Shown here one piece after another: positions 28,540-36,351 of a stretch of DNA of 55,311 nucleotides; the first letter of the stretch is position 1, and each line of letters begins with the position of its first letter. Source of the stretch: Candidatus Dormiibacterota bacterium. Its GTDB lineage: Bacteria; Chloroflexota; Dormibacteria; Dormibacterales; Dormibacteraceae. Under the pieces are notes generated by a model. The model did no database searches and was not told the origin of the DNA. It saw only the letters and a program-made list of their open reading frames with translations. The stretch is taken from positions 1-55,311 of the forward strand of contig CATPBK010000090.1 in the NCBI GenBank assembly GCA_955652705.1. The letters are read 5' to 3'. Position numbers and translations under genes: made by a program.

Positions 28540-31068
28540 ATGAAGGCGGTGGTCATGGCCGGGGGCGAGGGGTCGCGCCTCCGCCCCCTGACCAGCGCCC
28601 GGCCGAAGCCGCTGGTCCCGGTGGCGGGCCGCCCGATCATGGAGCACATCCTGCTGCTGCTCCGCAAGCACCACCTGCGAGACGTCATCACAACGGTCCA
28701 GTACCTCGGATCGAGCATCAGGAATTACTTCGGCGACGGTTCCGAGTCGGGAGTGGCGCTCACCTACTCGGTCGAGGACTCGCCACTCGGGACAGCCGGT
28801 TCGGTCCGGCTGGCCGAGGCCGAGCTGAAGGACGCGTTCCTAGTCATCAGCGGCGACGCCCTGACCGACATCGACCTCACTGCGGCCGTGCGCTTCCACA
28901 AGCGGCGCGCGGCCCTGGCGACAATCGTCTTGAAGCCCGTCGCCGACCCGCTCGAGTACGGGGTTGTGGTCGTCGACGACGACGGCGCGGTGCAGCGGTT
29001 CCTGGAGAAGCCTTCCTGGGGCGAGGTCTTCAGCGACCTCGCCAACACCGGCATCTACATCCTCGAGCCGGAGGTCTTCAAGTACTTCAAGGCCGGCCAG
29101 GTCGCCGACTGGTCAGGCGATGTCTTCCCGCAGCTCCTGAAGGAGGGCGAGCCCGTCTTCGGTTGGGTCGCCGAAGGGTACTGGGAGGATGTCGGCACAC
29201 ACGCGGCCTATATGAAGGCCAATTTCGACTGCCTGGAGGGAAAGGTGGCGGTCGAGATCCCGGGCGTTCGCGCCGACAACTCCGTCTGGGTCGCGGAGGA
29301 TGCGGACGTCTCGCCCGACGCCCGGATCGACGGCCCGGCCTTCGTCGGCTCCTCCACCAAGGTGCGGCCCGGCGCCTGGATCAACGGCCCGGCGGTGGTC
29401 GGAGATGACTGCATCATCGAAACGGGCGCCAAGATCTCCAACTCGATCCTCTGGAACCACACCTACGTCGGCGAGAACTGCCGCTTGCGCGGTGCCATCG
29501 TCTGCCGAGCGGTGCGCATCAAGAACAACTCGCTGCTCGAGGAGGGCTCGATCGTCGGCGACGAGGTCGTGGTCGGAGCCGGCTCGACGGTGAACGCGAA
29601 CGTGCGGATCTGGCCCAACAAGGAGATCGAGGCCGGGGCGACAGTCCGCGAGTCCATAGTTTGGGCGGGTTCCTGGAAGCGGGGCCTCTTCAGCGCGTAT
29701 GGGCTGACCGGGCTCAGCAACATCGAGTTCACGCCCGAGTTCGCCGCCCGCCTCGGCGCCGCCATCGGCGCGCTGTTCCCACGCGGCGTGTCGATCGCCA
29801 TCTCACGCGATTCCTCGCGAGCAGCCCGCATGATCAAGCGGGCGCTGATCGCGGGCCTGATCTCCTCGGGCGCCAACATCGCCGACCTCTCCGCCCTGGC
29901 CATCCCCAATGCCCGTCATTTCGCGCGGCACTCGCGCCTGCCGGCGACGCTCCACGTCCAGACCTCGCCGCTCGATGCGCGGTCGGTCGACATCCGCATC
30001 TTCGACTCGACCGGGCTGGATCTCGACAAGCGGCAGGAGCGCAAGCTCGAGAACCTCTTCTTCAGAGAGGACATCCGGCGTGTCGGCCACTATGAGATGG
30101 GCTCGATCAGCTACCCGCCGGGGGTCCAGGAGAGCTACCTGGAAGACGCTCTGGCCAAGCTCGACCTGGAGCTGGTGCGGCCGGCCGGCTTCAAGGTCCT
30201 GGTCGACTACGACAACGGGTGCGCCGCCCAGCTGCTGCCCAGGATTCTGGAGGAGCTCAGCTGCACGGTGATCCCTCTCAACGCCTCGGTGGAGGAGCAG
30301 ATGGCGCCCCAGGCGCTGCCCGAGTTCCGCTCTCGACTGGAGGAGATGGGCAACATCGTACGGGCCGTTGAGGCCCGCCTCGGTGTCTTCATCGACTCGC
30401 CTGGTGAGCGCTGCTTCCTGATCGACGAGGCCGGCTCCATCCTGGAGCACCCCGACGCCTTCGCCTGCTTGGCCGAGATGGCCATGCGGCGGCGCGCCGG
30501 CATGATCGTCGGCCCGGCGTCGGCGCCGCTGACCTTCAGCCTGATCGCTGACCGCCTCGGCGGCCGCTTCGTCCCGTCCAAGATCACGCCCGGCGCCGTG
30601 CTGCGTTCAGCTCAGCACAAGGAGACTGTCGTTGCCTCCGACTTGCTGGGGGGGTACTGCTGGCCGGACTTCCAGGTCGCCTTCGACGCCGTTTTCACCG
30701 TCGCCCGAGTCCTCGAGCTGATGGCGGAGACGGGGCTCACACTGGCGCAGCTGCGCTCCGAGATACCCGCCGTCGGTTACGAGACCGCCACGCAGTTCTG
30801 CCCCTGGGAGGCCAAGGGCCGCGTCATGCGGATGGTGATGGAGAGGCACCTGCGCGACCGCGTCGACCTGACCGACGGGGTGAAGGTCTTTGTCCAGGGA
30901 GGCTGGGTCCTCGTCGTCCCCGACCCCGATCATCCGTCCTACCACGTGATCGCGTCCACCGAGGACTCGAAGCAGGCGGCGGCTCTCGTCGAGGAGTACG
31001 GCAGTTTGGTCCACGAAACGGTCGCCGTGGCGCACCAAGAGGTGCAGCAGGTCACGGAGCGCGAGTAG
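28540..31068 (+). CDS. Sugar-nucleotide pyrophosphorylase fused to a degenerate phosphomannomutase domain
   Basis: An 842-residue protein. Residues 1 to about 235 are a nucleotidyltransferase (MKAVVMAGGEGSRLRPLTSARPKPLVPVAG; ISGDALTDID; FLEKPSWGEVFSDLANTGIY). Residues about 250-385 are left-handed beta-helix hexapeptide repeats (SVWVAEDADVSPDARIDGPA and following). The rest has the phosphomannomutase/phosphoglucomutase fold, but the phosphoserine loop T-A-S-H-N-P is replaced (LHVQTSPLDARS) and the metal loop D-G-D-x-D-R is replaced (FIDSPGERCFLIDE), so that half is probably inactive. Such fusions are usually annotated as mannose-1-phosphate guanylyltransferase. In this locus it may make GDP-mannose or an NDP-glucose for the synthase; the sequence does not decide. 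Confidence 0.85.
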   Translation: MKAVVMAGGEGSRLRPLTSARPKPLVPVAGRPIMEHILLLLRKHHLRDVITTVQYLGSSIRNYFGDGSESGVALTYSVEDSPLGTAGSVRLAEAELKDAFLVISGDALTDIDLTAAVRFHKRRAALATIVLKPVADPLEYGVVVVDDDGAVQRFLEKPSWGEVFSDLANTGIYILEPEVFKYFKAGQVADWSGDVFPQLLKEGEPVFGWVAEGYWEDVGTHAAYMKANFDCLEGKVAVEIPGVRADNSVWVAEDADVSPDARIDGPAFVGSSTKVRPGAWINGPAVVGDDCIIETGAKISNSILWNHTYVGENCRLRGAIVCRAVRIKNNSLLEEGSIVGDEVVVGAGSTVNANVRIWPNKEIEAGATVRESIVWAGSWKRGLFSAYGLTGLSNIEFTPEFAARLGAAIGALFPRGVSIAISRDSSRAARMIKRALIAGLISSGANIADLSALAIPNARHFARHSRLPATLHVQTSPLDARSVDIRIFDSTGLDLDKRQERKLENLFFREDIRRVGHYEMGSISYPPGVQESYLEDALAKLDLELVRPAGFKVLVDYDNGCAAQLLPRILEELSCTVIPLNASVEEQMAPQALPEFRSRLEEMGNIVRAVEARLGVFIDSPGERCFLIDEAGSILEHPDAFACLAEMAMRRRAGMIVGPASAPLTFSLIADRLGGRFVPSKITPGAVLRSAQHKETVVASDLLGGYCWPDFQVAFDAVFTVARVLELMAETGLTLAQLRSEIPAVGYETATQFCPWEAKGRVMRMVMERHLRDRVDLTDGVKVFVQGGWVLVVPDPDHPSYHVIASTEDSKQAAALVEEYGSLVHETVAVAHQEVQQVTERE

Positions 31069-31072
31069 CCCC

Positions 31073-32308
31073 TTGGGAGAGCCGGAAGTTGTAGTTGTCG
31101 GTGGGGGGCAGGCGGGGCTCGCCACCAGCCACGAGCTGGACGCGGCCGGAGTGGAGCACGTGATCCTGGAGCGTGACCGGGTCGGACAGACCTGGCGCGG
31201 GCGCTGGGACAGCTTCACATTGGTCACGCCGAACTGGACCCTGGACCTACCGGGCTTCCCGTACCGGGGCGACGATCCGGAGGGACACGTACCGCGGGAT
31301 GAAATCGTCCGCTACGTGGAGCGCTACGCGGACTCTTTTGGTGCGCCGGTCCACGAAGGCGTCGACGTCTCGAGTCTCGAACCAGGCTCAGCCGACGGTT
31401 TCTTGCTCCGGACCTCGGCCGGCGACTTGCAGGCGGGGACCGTCGTCCTTGCCACCGGTGCCTACCAACGCGCCCACCGGCCGCCCGTGGACGGCGCCTT
31501 CGCACACGACCTCCTGGTGATCGACGCCGAGGACTACACGAACGCCGGGGCGCTGCCGGCCGGACCCGTGCTGGTCGTGGGCTGCGGCCAGACCGGCTGC
31601 CAGCTCGCCGAGGAGCTGCAGCTGGACGGTCGCGAGGTGTTCCTGGCCTGCGGCCGGGCCCCCTGGGGCCCGCGGCGTCTGGAGGGGCGTGACCTCGTCA
31701 CCTGGATTTGCGAGACCAGCTTCATGGATCAGCGCCTGAGCGACCTGCCTTCGCCCCAAGCTCGCCTGATCGCGAACGTGCAGTCGAGCGGGCGGGACGG
31801 CGGCCACGATCTCCATTACCGCGTGCTTCAGGCGATGGGCGTCCACCTGCTGGGCCACCTCGTCGGAGTGGACGGTTCCAGGGCCCGCTTTGCGCCCGAC
31901 CTCGCTCAGTCCGTCGCCTTCGGAGATGCCCGCTGGGCCGACATCTGCAACCTCCTGCGCAAAGAGCTTCCGGCCAAGGGCCTGTCGGTGCCTGAGCTAC
32001 CGGAGCCGGCGCCGTTCCGTGCGGATGCGCCGCTGGAAGTGGACCTGGAAGGGTTCGGCGCCGTGATCTTCACGTCCGGCTTTCGCCCGGATTACTCGCG
32101 GTGGGTCCACTTCGCTGCCTTCGACGAGCTCGGGTTCCCGCTCTGCGACGAAGGCGCCAGCACCGTGGTGCCCGGCCTCTACTTCGTGGGCGTCCACTTC
32201 CTGCGCAAGCGCAAGTCGTCGCTCATGTGGGGTGTCGGCGAAGACGCCGCGATCGTGGCTCGCTCGATCGCGATGAGACCCAGCAGGTCTCGCAGCACGA
32301 CTAGCTAA
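31073..32308 (+). CDS. FAD/NAD(P)-dependent monooxygenase (flavin-containing, TrkA/CzcO-like)
   Basis: A 411-residue flavoprotein. The FAD Rossmann motif is VVVVGGGQAGLATSHELDAAG, an aromatic segment TWRGRWDSFTLVTPNW follows as in flavin-containing monooxygenases, and a second Rossmann motif VLVVGCGQTGCQLAEEL binds NAD(P)H. ATGAYQR is the ATG loop and VPGLYFVGVHF the C-terminal FAD contact. These enzymes oxygenate amines, thioethers or ketones, or act as reductases. The start is TTG at 31073, four bases after the previous stop. The substrate is unknown; the gene is co-directional with the storage locus but not obviously related to it. Confidence 0.85.
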   Translation: MGEPEVVVVGGGQAGLATSHELDAAGVEHVILERDRVGQTWRGRWDSFTLVTPNWTLDLPGFPYRGDDPEGHVPRDEIVRYVERYADSFGAPVHEGVDVSSLEPGSADGFLLRTSAGDLQAGTVVLATGAYQRAHRPPVDGAFAHDLLVIDAEDYTNAGALPAGPVLVVGCGQTGCQLAEELQLDGREVFLACGRAPWGPRRLEGRDLVTWICETSFMDQRLSDLPSPQARLIANVQSSGRDGGHDLHYRVLQAMGVHLLGHLVGVDGSRARFAPDLAQSVAFGDARWADICNLLRKELPAKGLSVPELPEPAPFRADAPLEVDLEGFGAVIFTSGFRPDYSRWVHFAAFDELGFPLCDEGASTVVPGLYFVGVHFLRKRKSSLMWGVGEDAAIVARSIAMRPSRSRSTTS

Positions 32309-32330
32309 ACTCGATTCTTCCTTACGCGGC

Positions 32331-32406
32331 GCGGGAGTAGCTCACCTGGCAGAGCGCGACCTTCCCAAGGTTGAGGTAGCGGGTTCGAGTCCCGTCTCCC
32401 GCTCCA
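32331..32406 (+). tRNA. tRNA-Gly (anticodon CCC), CCA encoded
   Basis: The acceptor stem GCGGGAG (32331-32337) pairs with CTCCCGC (32396-32402), followed by discriminator T and encoded CCA (32404-32406). The anticodon arm is CGACC-TTCCCAA-GGTTG, with anticodon CCC at 32364-32366 reading GGG. The T arm has GCGGG-TTCGAGT-CCCGT. The D arm AGCTCACCTGGCAGAGC is regular. All four arms fold normally. It lies 22 bases after the flavin monooxygenase. Confidence 0.95.
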
Positions 32407-32472
32407 GCTTGCTCTCGATTCAGTGCTCGAATGAGCTGGGCTGGATGAACCGGTGGTCCTGGATGCGACTGT

Positions 32473-32922
32473 TTACCTGCCCGGACTTGATATCACAACC
32501 TGGTGGGAGAAGCGGTAGGCGCCAAGGGTGGAGTCGACCGTCCACAGCCTCTCCACCCGGTGATCGTCGTCGGCGCTTAGGAGGACGATCGCGTCAACCC
32601 ATGAGAAAGCTTGGTCAACGTATTTGGCCAGCAGCTCAACCGAGCGCCGATGAGACTCGCTGGGCGTGCCACGTATTTCGAAAAGTTCTAGGTCTGCGGC
32701 GAGCAGCCCGAAGACTGCCAGGGCAGGTCGGGCATCGCCGCGGCCACTGACACGGCGATCGTAGCGGAGCTTAGTAAAGGCCTCTCCGGCGACGACTTCT
32801 GGGACCACGATGGGTGAGCGCACCTTTCGCTGACCTTCGATGACATTGACGGCCCAGCGATGATGCTGATCGCCGCGGTTGAGGGCGGCAATCAGAAGCC
32901 CGGTGTCAGCGAGTGAGCTCAG
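32473..32922 (-). CDS. PIN-domain toxin of a type II toxin-antitoxin pair
   Basis: The frame begins LSSLADTGLLIAALNRGDQHHRWAV, a typical PIN N-terminus with the first catalytic Asp in ADTG. It continues with VVPEVVAGEAFTKL (Glu) and SWVDAIVLLSADDDHRVERLWTVDS (acidic cluster). PIN toxins are Mg-dependent RNases. The length of 149 residues is normal. No ATG, GTG or TTG precedes the first catalytic Asp after the in-frame stop; CTG at 32922-32920 is the only near-start, and GTG at 32823 would remove the first third including that Asp. The CTG overlaps the antitoxin TGA, so initiation by coupling is plausible; a start mutation is the alternative. Confidence 0.75.
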   Translation of the reverse strand: MSSLADTGLLIAALNRGDQHHRWAVNVIEGQRKVRSPIVVPEVVAGEAFTKLRYDRRVSGRGDARPALAVFGLLAADLELFEIRGTPSESHRRSVELLAKYVDQAFSWVDAIVLLSADDDHRVERLWTVDSTLGAYRFSHQVVISSPGR

Positions 32923-33149
32923 CCGCCGTACACCGTTTCGTCAATCGTTTCGGAAAGGTCCGGCGGTCCATGAATGACACCCACGAAGCTGCGTAGGCGG
33001 TCGATCTGGTTGGCCTCCGCGGCCAAACCAGTCTCCACGAGATGGACGATGAGCCCACTCTGAGTCGTGCCGCGCTTGCGCGCTGCCTTGCGAAGCCGTT
33101 CATCAAGAGAGCGGGGAAGAGTGATGTTCTTTCTCACGTGTGTCGCCAT
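32919..33149 (-). CDS. Ribbon-helix-helix antitoxin (CopG/VapB-like)
   Basis: A 76-residue antitoxin. The RHH fold is seen in THVRKNITLPRSLDERLRKAARKRGTTQSGLIVHLVETGL, with strand residues followed by two helices. The C-terminal tail (FVGVIHGPPDLSETIDETVYGG) would bind and neutralise the PIN toxin encoded immediately downstream with overlapping stop. RHH antitoxins usually repress their own operon. ATG at 33149 is chosen over GTG at 33164 because a TATAAT hexamer stands six bases upstream of that ATG, which would make the mRNA leaderless. Confidence 0.85.
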   Translation of the reverse strand: MATHVRKNITLPRSLDERLRKAARKRGTTQSGLIVHLVETGLAAEANQIDRLRSFVGVIHGPPDLSETIDETVYGG

Positions 33150-33167
33150 GTCGCGATTATACACACT
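33141..33167 (-). promoter_or_regulatory. Leaderless promoter and probable operator of the toxin-antitoxin operon
   Basis: On the leftward strand TATAAT (33161-33156) is a perfect -10 hexamer six bases before the antitoxin ATG (33149). Transcription would therefore start at or next to the A of the start codon. TGTGT and ACACA bracket the region as an inverted repeat, and GCGA/TCGC repeats sit inside it. The ribbon-helix-helix protein could use these for autorepression. No strong -35 hexamer is visible. Confidence 0.5.
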
Positions 33168-33334
33168 CGCCTGACCACGCTACACACTGCTGCCTTTTTT
33201 GAGGGTAGCCCGTGGCTCCGTCCCGGTGCGGTAGATGAATTCAACACGATGGTTGGTACTCGGGGCGGCTTCGCTTTGTTTTGATTCGTGGGGGGGAGGT
33301 CCGCCCATCGCCTTCGGCGACTTCCCCTGCGCTC

Positions 33335-33940
33335 TTACTTCGTGCGCGGCTTGCCTTGGCTTTCGCCGGCAGCCCTCTGGCGCGCCTGGACCTCTCGGTA
33401 CTCGTTGGGCAGCGCGATGCCGAAGCGTTCGCACAACGCCGACACATCGGCCCAGTCCTTCGCAGCCATCTCGTAGCCGGTGTGGAACTTCACCAGCCAT
33501 TCGGGCGTGATGCAGTCGACCATGCGGCCGTTGAGGCTGCCGGTCCCAGTCAAAGCCGCCGCGGGATAGAACTCTCCGTTTTCCGGCGGTCCGTAGATGC
33601 CGCGGCCATCCTCGGCGAGGTCGACGACGTGGAAATCGACCTCCTGCCCGGTCTCGTCTCCAAGCACGAAGTTCCAGGGCCGAGTGTCGGTGCGGGGAAC
33701 GTCGACGTAGTGGCGGCTCCGCAAAGCGTTGACAGCGACCGGCAGGTCGCGACTCTCGACAACGATGTCGAGGTCGGCATGGGCCCTCGTCTGCGAACCG
33801 AGGCAGGCGTCGACCGCCCAGCCGCCGTCAAGCCAGACGTGGATGCCAAGGTCTTCCATCAGATCCAGGAAGCGGCAGACATCATCCGCGGTCATGCCCG
33901 GCCTGCTGCTCTGATCGGCCGCAGGAGGTCGCTCAGACAC
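33335..33940 (-). CDS. Aminoglycoside/lincosamide nucleotidyltransferase-like protein
   Basis: A 201-residue protein of the polymerase-beta nucleotidyltransferase superfamily. The signature VWLDGGWAVDACLGSQTRAH is followed by the metal-binding HADLDIVVESRDL and a third acidic position in EVDFHVVDLAE. This order matches the ANT(2'')/Lnu type that adenylylates aminoglycosides or lincosamides. Whether it confers resistance cannot be told; many environmental members have unknown substrates. The start is GTG at 33940, with ATG at 33895 also possible. It lies with the toxin-antitoxin genes in a patch of lower GC, suggesting acquisition. Confidence 0.75.
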   Translation of the reverse strand: MSERPPAADQSSRPGMTADDVCRFLDLMEDLGIHVWLDGGWAVDACLGSQTRAHADLDIVVESRDLPVAVNALRSRHYVDVPRTDTRPWNFVLGDETGQEVDFHVVDLAEDGRGIYGPPENGEFYPAAALTGTGSLNGRMVDCITPEWLVKFHTGYEMAAKDWADVSALCERFGIALPNEYREVQARQRAAGESQGKPRTK

Positions 33941-34010
33941 CCCGACATTCTTACCCTGCGGCTGGGTGTTCGAGCTTGATCCGGGGCCGGTCGTACACTC
34001 CAGTCTCTAA

Positions 34011-34655
34011 ATGGAGGTTCGCCGCGGCGCCTGCAGCGCCTACGTCTCCCTCCCAGAGCAGCCCGATGGGCGCGGGGTGCTGGTCATCCACGAGGCGCTC
34101 GGCCTCACCGCCGATATCCGGAGCATCAGCGACCGCTTCGCGAAGGCCGGCTACGTGGCCCTGGCTCCCCGCCTGTTCGGCGGGCTCGGCTGCCTGGCTC
34201 GCACGTTCAGCGGCCAGAAGCGCCGCCAGGACCTTGACGGCTGGCGCGCCTACCTGCGCGAGGAGCACGGCGTCGAGCGCGCCGGCATCATCGGCTTCTG
34301 TATGGGCGGCGGCTTCGCGCTGGCCCACGCGGCCACGCCGGGCACCGACTTCAAGGCGGTCTCGGTCAATTACGGGGCCGTCTCCGAGAATCTGACCGGC
34401 GTTTGCCCTGTCGTCGGGTCCTATGGCGAGCGCGACCGCATGTTGCTGCCCCACGCCGAGCGGCTCGAGCAGAAGCTGACCGAGCTCCGCATCCCTCATG
34501 ACGTGGAGATCTACGCGGAAGCCGGACACTCCTTCCTGAATCAGCACACCGGCTGGTACGTGCACCTGGAACGGTGGTTCGGCGCCGGCTACAGCGAGAA
34601 GGCGGCGGAGGACGCCTGGAAGCGCATCTTCGCCTTCTTCGGGGAGCATGTCTGA
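34011..34655 (+). CDS. Dienelactone hydrolase family protein
   Basis: A 214-residue alpha/beta hydrolase of the dienelactone hydrolase group. The Glu-containing GVLVIHEALGLTADIRSISDRF, the Cys nucleophile IGFCMGGGFALA (G-x-C-x-G-G), the acid in GSYGERDRMLLP and the His in AEAGHSFLNQHTGWY are all in place. The family hydrolyses lactones and esters. Its stop overlaps the ATG of the adenine deaminase gene by eight bases, so it appears to be the first gene of the purine operon. Why a lactone hydrolase should be there is unclear; a role in ring-opened purine products is only speculation. Confidence 0.88.
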   Translation: MEVRRGACSAYVSLPEQPDGRGVLVIHEALGLTADIRSISDRFAKAGYVALAPRLFGGLGCLARTFSGQKRRQDLDGWRAYLREEHGVERAGIIGFCMGGGFALAHAATPGTDFKAVSVNYGAVSENLTGVCPVVGSYGERDRMLLPHAERLEQKLTELRIPHDVEIYAEAGHSFLNQHTGWYVHLERWFGAGYSEKAAEDAWKRIFAFFGEHV

Positions 34656-36345
34656 GATGCGGCCGAAGTGGCTGGCCGTCGCCCGCGGTGACGAGCCCGC
34701 CGACCTTGTCCTCACCGGCGGCCAGGTCTTCAGCGTCTTCACAAGGGAGTGGCTGCCCCTGGATGTGGCCATCGTCGACGGCCATGTTGTCGCGCTCGGC
34801 AACTCCTACCGGGGCGACCGCCGGGTCGAGCTGCAGGGGGCCTACCTGGTGCCTGGATTCATCGACGCCCACATGCACATCGAGTCCTCGAAGCTGATGG
34901 TCGACGAGTTCGCGCGAGCAGTGCTCCCGCACGGCACGACCACCGTCGTGGCCGACCCCCACGAGCTGGCCAACGTATTGGGGACCGATGGCGTGCACTG
35001 GCTGCTGGACACCTGCGCCGGCATCCCGCTCGACGTCTTCGTGATGGCCTCCTCGTGCGTGCCCGCCTCCCAATTCGAGTCACCCCGCCGGCCGATGACG
35101 ATCGGCGACATCAAGAGCCTGCTCCGCCGCAGCCGCACGCTGGGCGTGGCCGAGATGATGAACTTCCCCGGTGTGATCGCGGGCATGCCGGAGGAGATGG
35201 ACAAGCTCCAGACCGGGCTGACCGAGCATGTCGACGGCCACGCGCCGGGAGTCAGGGGCCCAGCCCTCAACGCCTACATCGCGGCGGGTATCCGCTCCGA
35301 CCACGAGGCCACCACCTACGAGGAGGCGCTTGAAAAGCGCCGCCTCGGCATGGCGGTGATGCTCAGGGAGGCCTCGATCGCCCGCAACTTGCGCGACCTC
35401 CTGCCGCTGGTCAAGAAGTACGGCCCCGAACACTGCATGTTCTGCACGGACGACCGGGAGCCCAACTTCATCGTCGAAGAGGGGCACATCAACCAGATGG
35501 TCCGGGTCGCCGTCGAGGACGGGATCCCGCCCGAGGCCGCCCTGGTCATGGCCAGCCACAACGCCGCCGAGTACCACGGGCTCCGCCACCTGGGCGCAAT
35601 CGCGCCCGGCTACCAGGCGGACATTCTGGTCCTGGACGACCTCCGCACGTTCCGGCCCAGCACCGTCTTCAAGGCCGGGAAGGAGATCGGTGACTTCCCG
35701 AAGCTGCAGGTCCCCGAGTGGGTCCGGCAGACGGTGCATGTAGCGCCCGTGACAGCGGCCAGCTTCCGGGTCAACGGAGGCGGCGGCCTGATCCGCGTCA
35801 TTCGGGTCATCCCCCGCCAGCTCCTGACCGGGGTGGAGGAGATGGAACCGAACCTGAGGGACGGCGAGATCGCCGCCGATCCCTCCCGCGACCTCGTGAA
35901 GATCGCGGTCGTCGAGCGCCACCACGCCAGCGGCCGGATCGGGCTGGGCTTCGCCACCAACGTCGGCTTGAAGCGAGGAGCTTTCGCCTCGACGGTTGCG
36001 CACGACGCGCACAACATCGTCGTCCTCGGCGTCGACGATACGGACATGGCCCTCTGCGTCAGCCGGCTGGCCGAGATCGGCGGGGGCATCGTGGTCGTGG
36101 AAGAGGGCAGCGTCCGGGGCGAGCTGCCGCTGCCCGTCGCCGGCCTGATGAGCGACCGTCCGCTCGACTTCGTGCACGAACGGCTAGCGGCGCTGGAGGG
36201 CATGCTCGCAGGGATGGGCGTCACCCTCGGCGCCCCGTTCATGACCATCAGCTTCCTGGCGCTCTCCGTGATCCCCGACCTCAAGATCACCGACCGCGGG
36301 CTGGTCGACGTGAAGAGGTTCCAGCTCGTCCGCCTCGAGGTCTGA
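34648..36345 (+). CDS. ade: Adenine deaminase
   Basis: A 565-residue amidohydrolase that converts adenine to hypoxanthine and ammonia. The metal site is GFIDAHMHIESSKLMVDEFA, followed by HGTTTVVADPHELANVLG. A central MNFPGVIAGMPEEMDK, FCTDDREPNFIVEEGHI and a C-terminal domain ending FMTISFLALSVIPDLKITD are all characteristic of the Ade family rather than of adenosine deaminase. The length is normal. It is translationally coupled to the hydrolase upstream and six bases from the xanthine dehydrogenase FAD subunit downstream, which would take its product further. Confidence 0.95.
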   Translation: MSEMRPKWLAVARGDEPADLVLTGGQVFSVFTREWLPLDVAIVDGHVVALGNSYRGDRRVELQGAYLVPGFIDAHMHIESSKLMVDEFARAVLPHGTTTVVADPHELANVLGTDGVHWLLDTCAGIPLDVFVMASSCVPASQFESPRRPMTIGDIKSLLRRSRTLGVAEMMNFPGVIAGMPEEMDKLQTGLTEHVDGHAPGVRGPALNAYIAAGIRSDHEATTYEEALEKRRLGMAVMLREASIARNLRDLLPLVKKYGPEHCMFCTDDREPNFIVEEGHINQMVRVAVEDGIPPEAALVMASHNAAEYHGLRHLGAIAPGYQADILVLDDLRTFRPSTVFKAGKEIGDFPKLQVPEWVRQTVHVAPVTAASFRVNGGGGLIRVIRVIPRQLLTGVEEMEPNLRDGEIAADPSRDLVKIAVVERHHASGRIGLGFATNVGLKRGAFASTVAHDAHNIVVLGVDDTDMALCVSRLAEIGGGIVVVEEGSVRGELPLPVAGLMSDRPLDFVHERLAALEGMLAGMGVTLGAPFMTISFLALSVIPDLKITDRGLVDVKRFQLVRLEV

Positions 36346-36351
36346 AGCAAG

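Noticed and set aside
32407-32472. An attachment-site copy of the tRNA-Gly 3' end marking an integrated element
   Set aside because: No second copy of the tRNA end and no integrase were found by eye up to 34010.
33180-33510. Small open frames between the antitoxin and the nucleotidyltransferase genes
   Set aside because: They overlap the nucleotidyltransferase in other frames and show no family features or coding bias.
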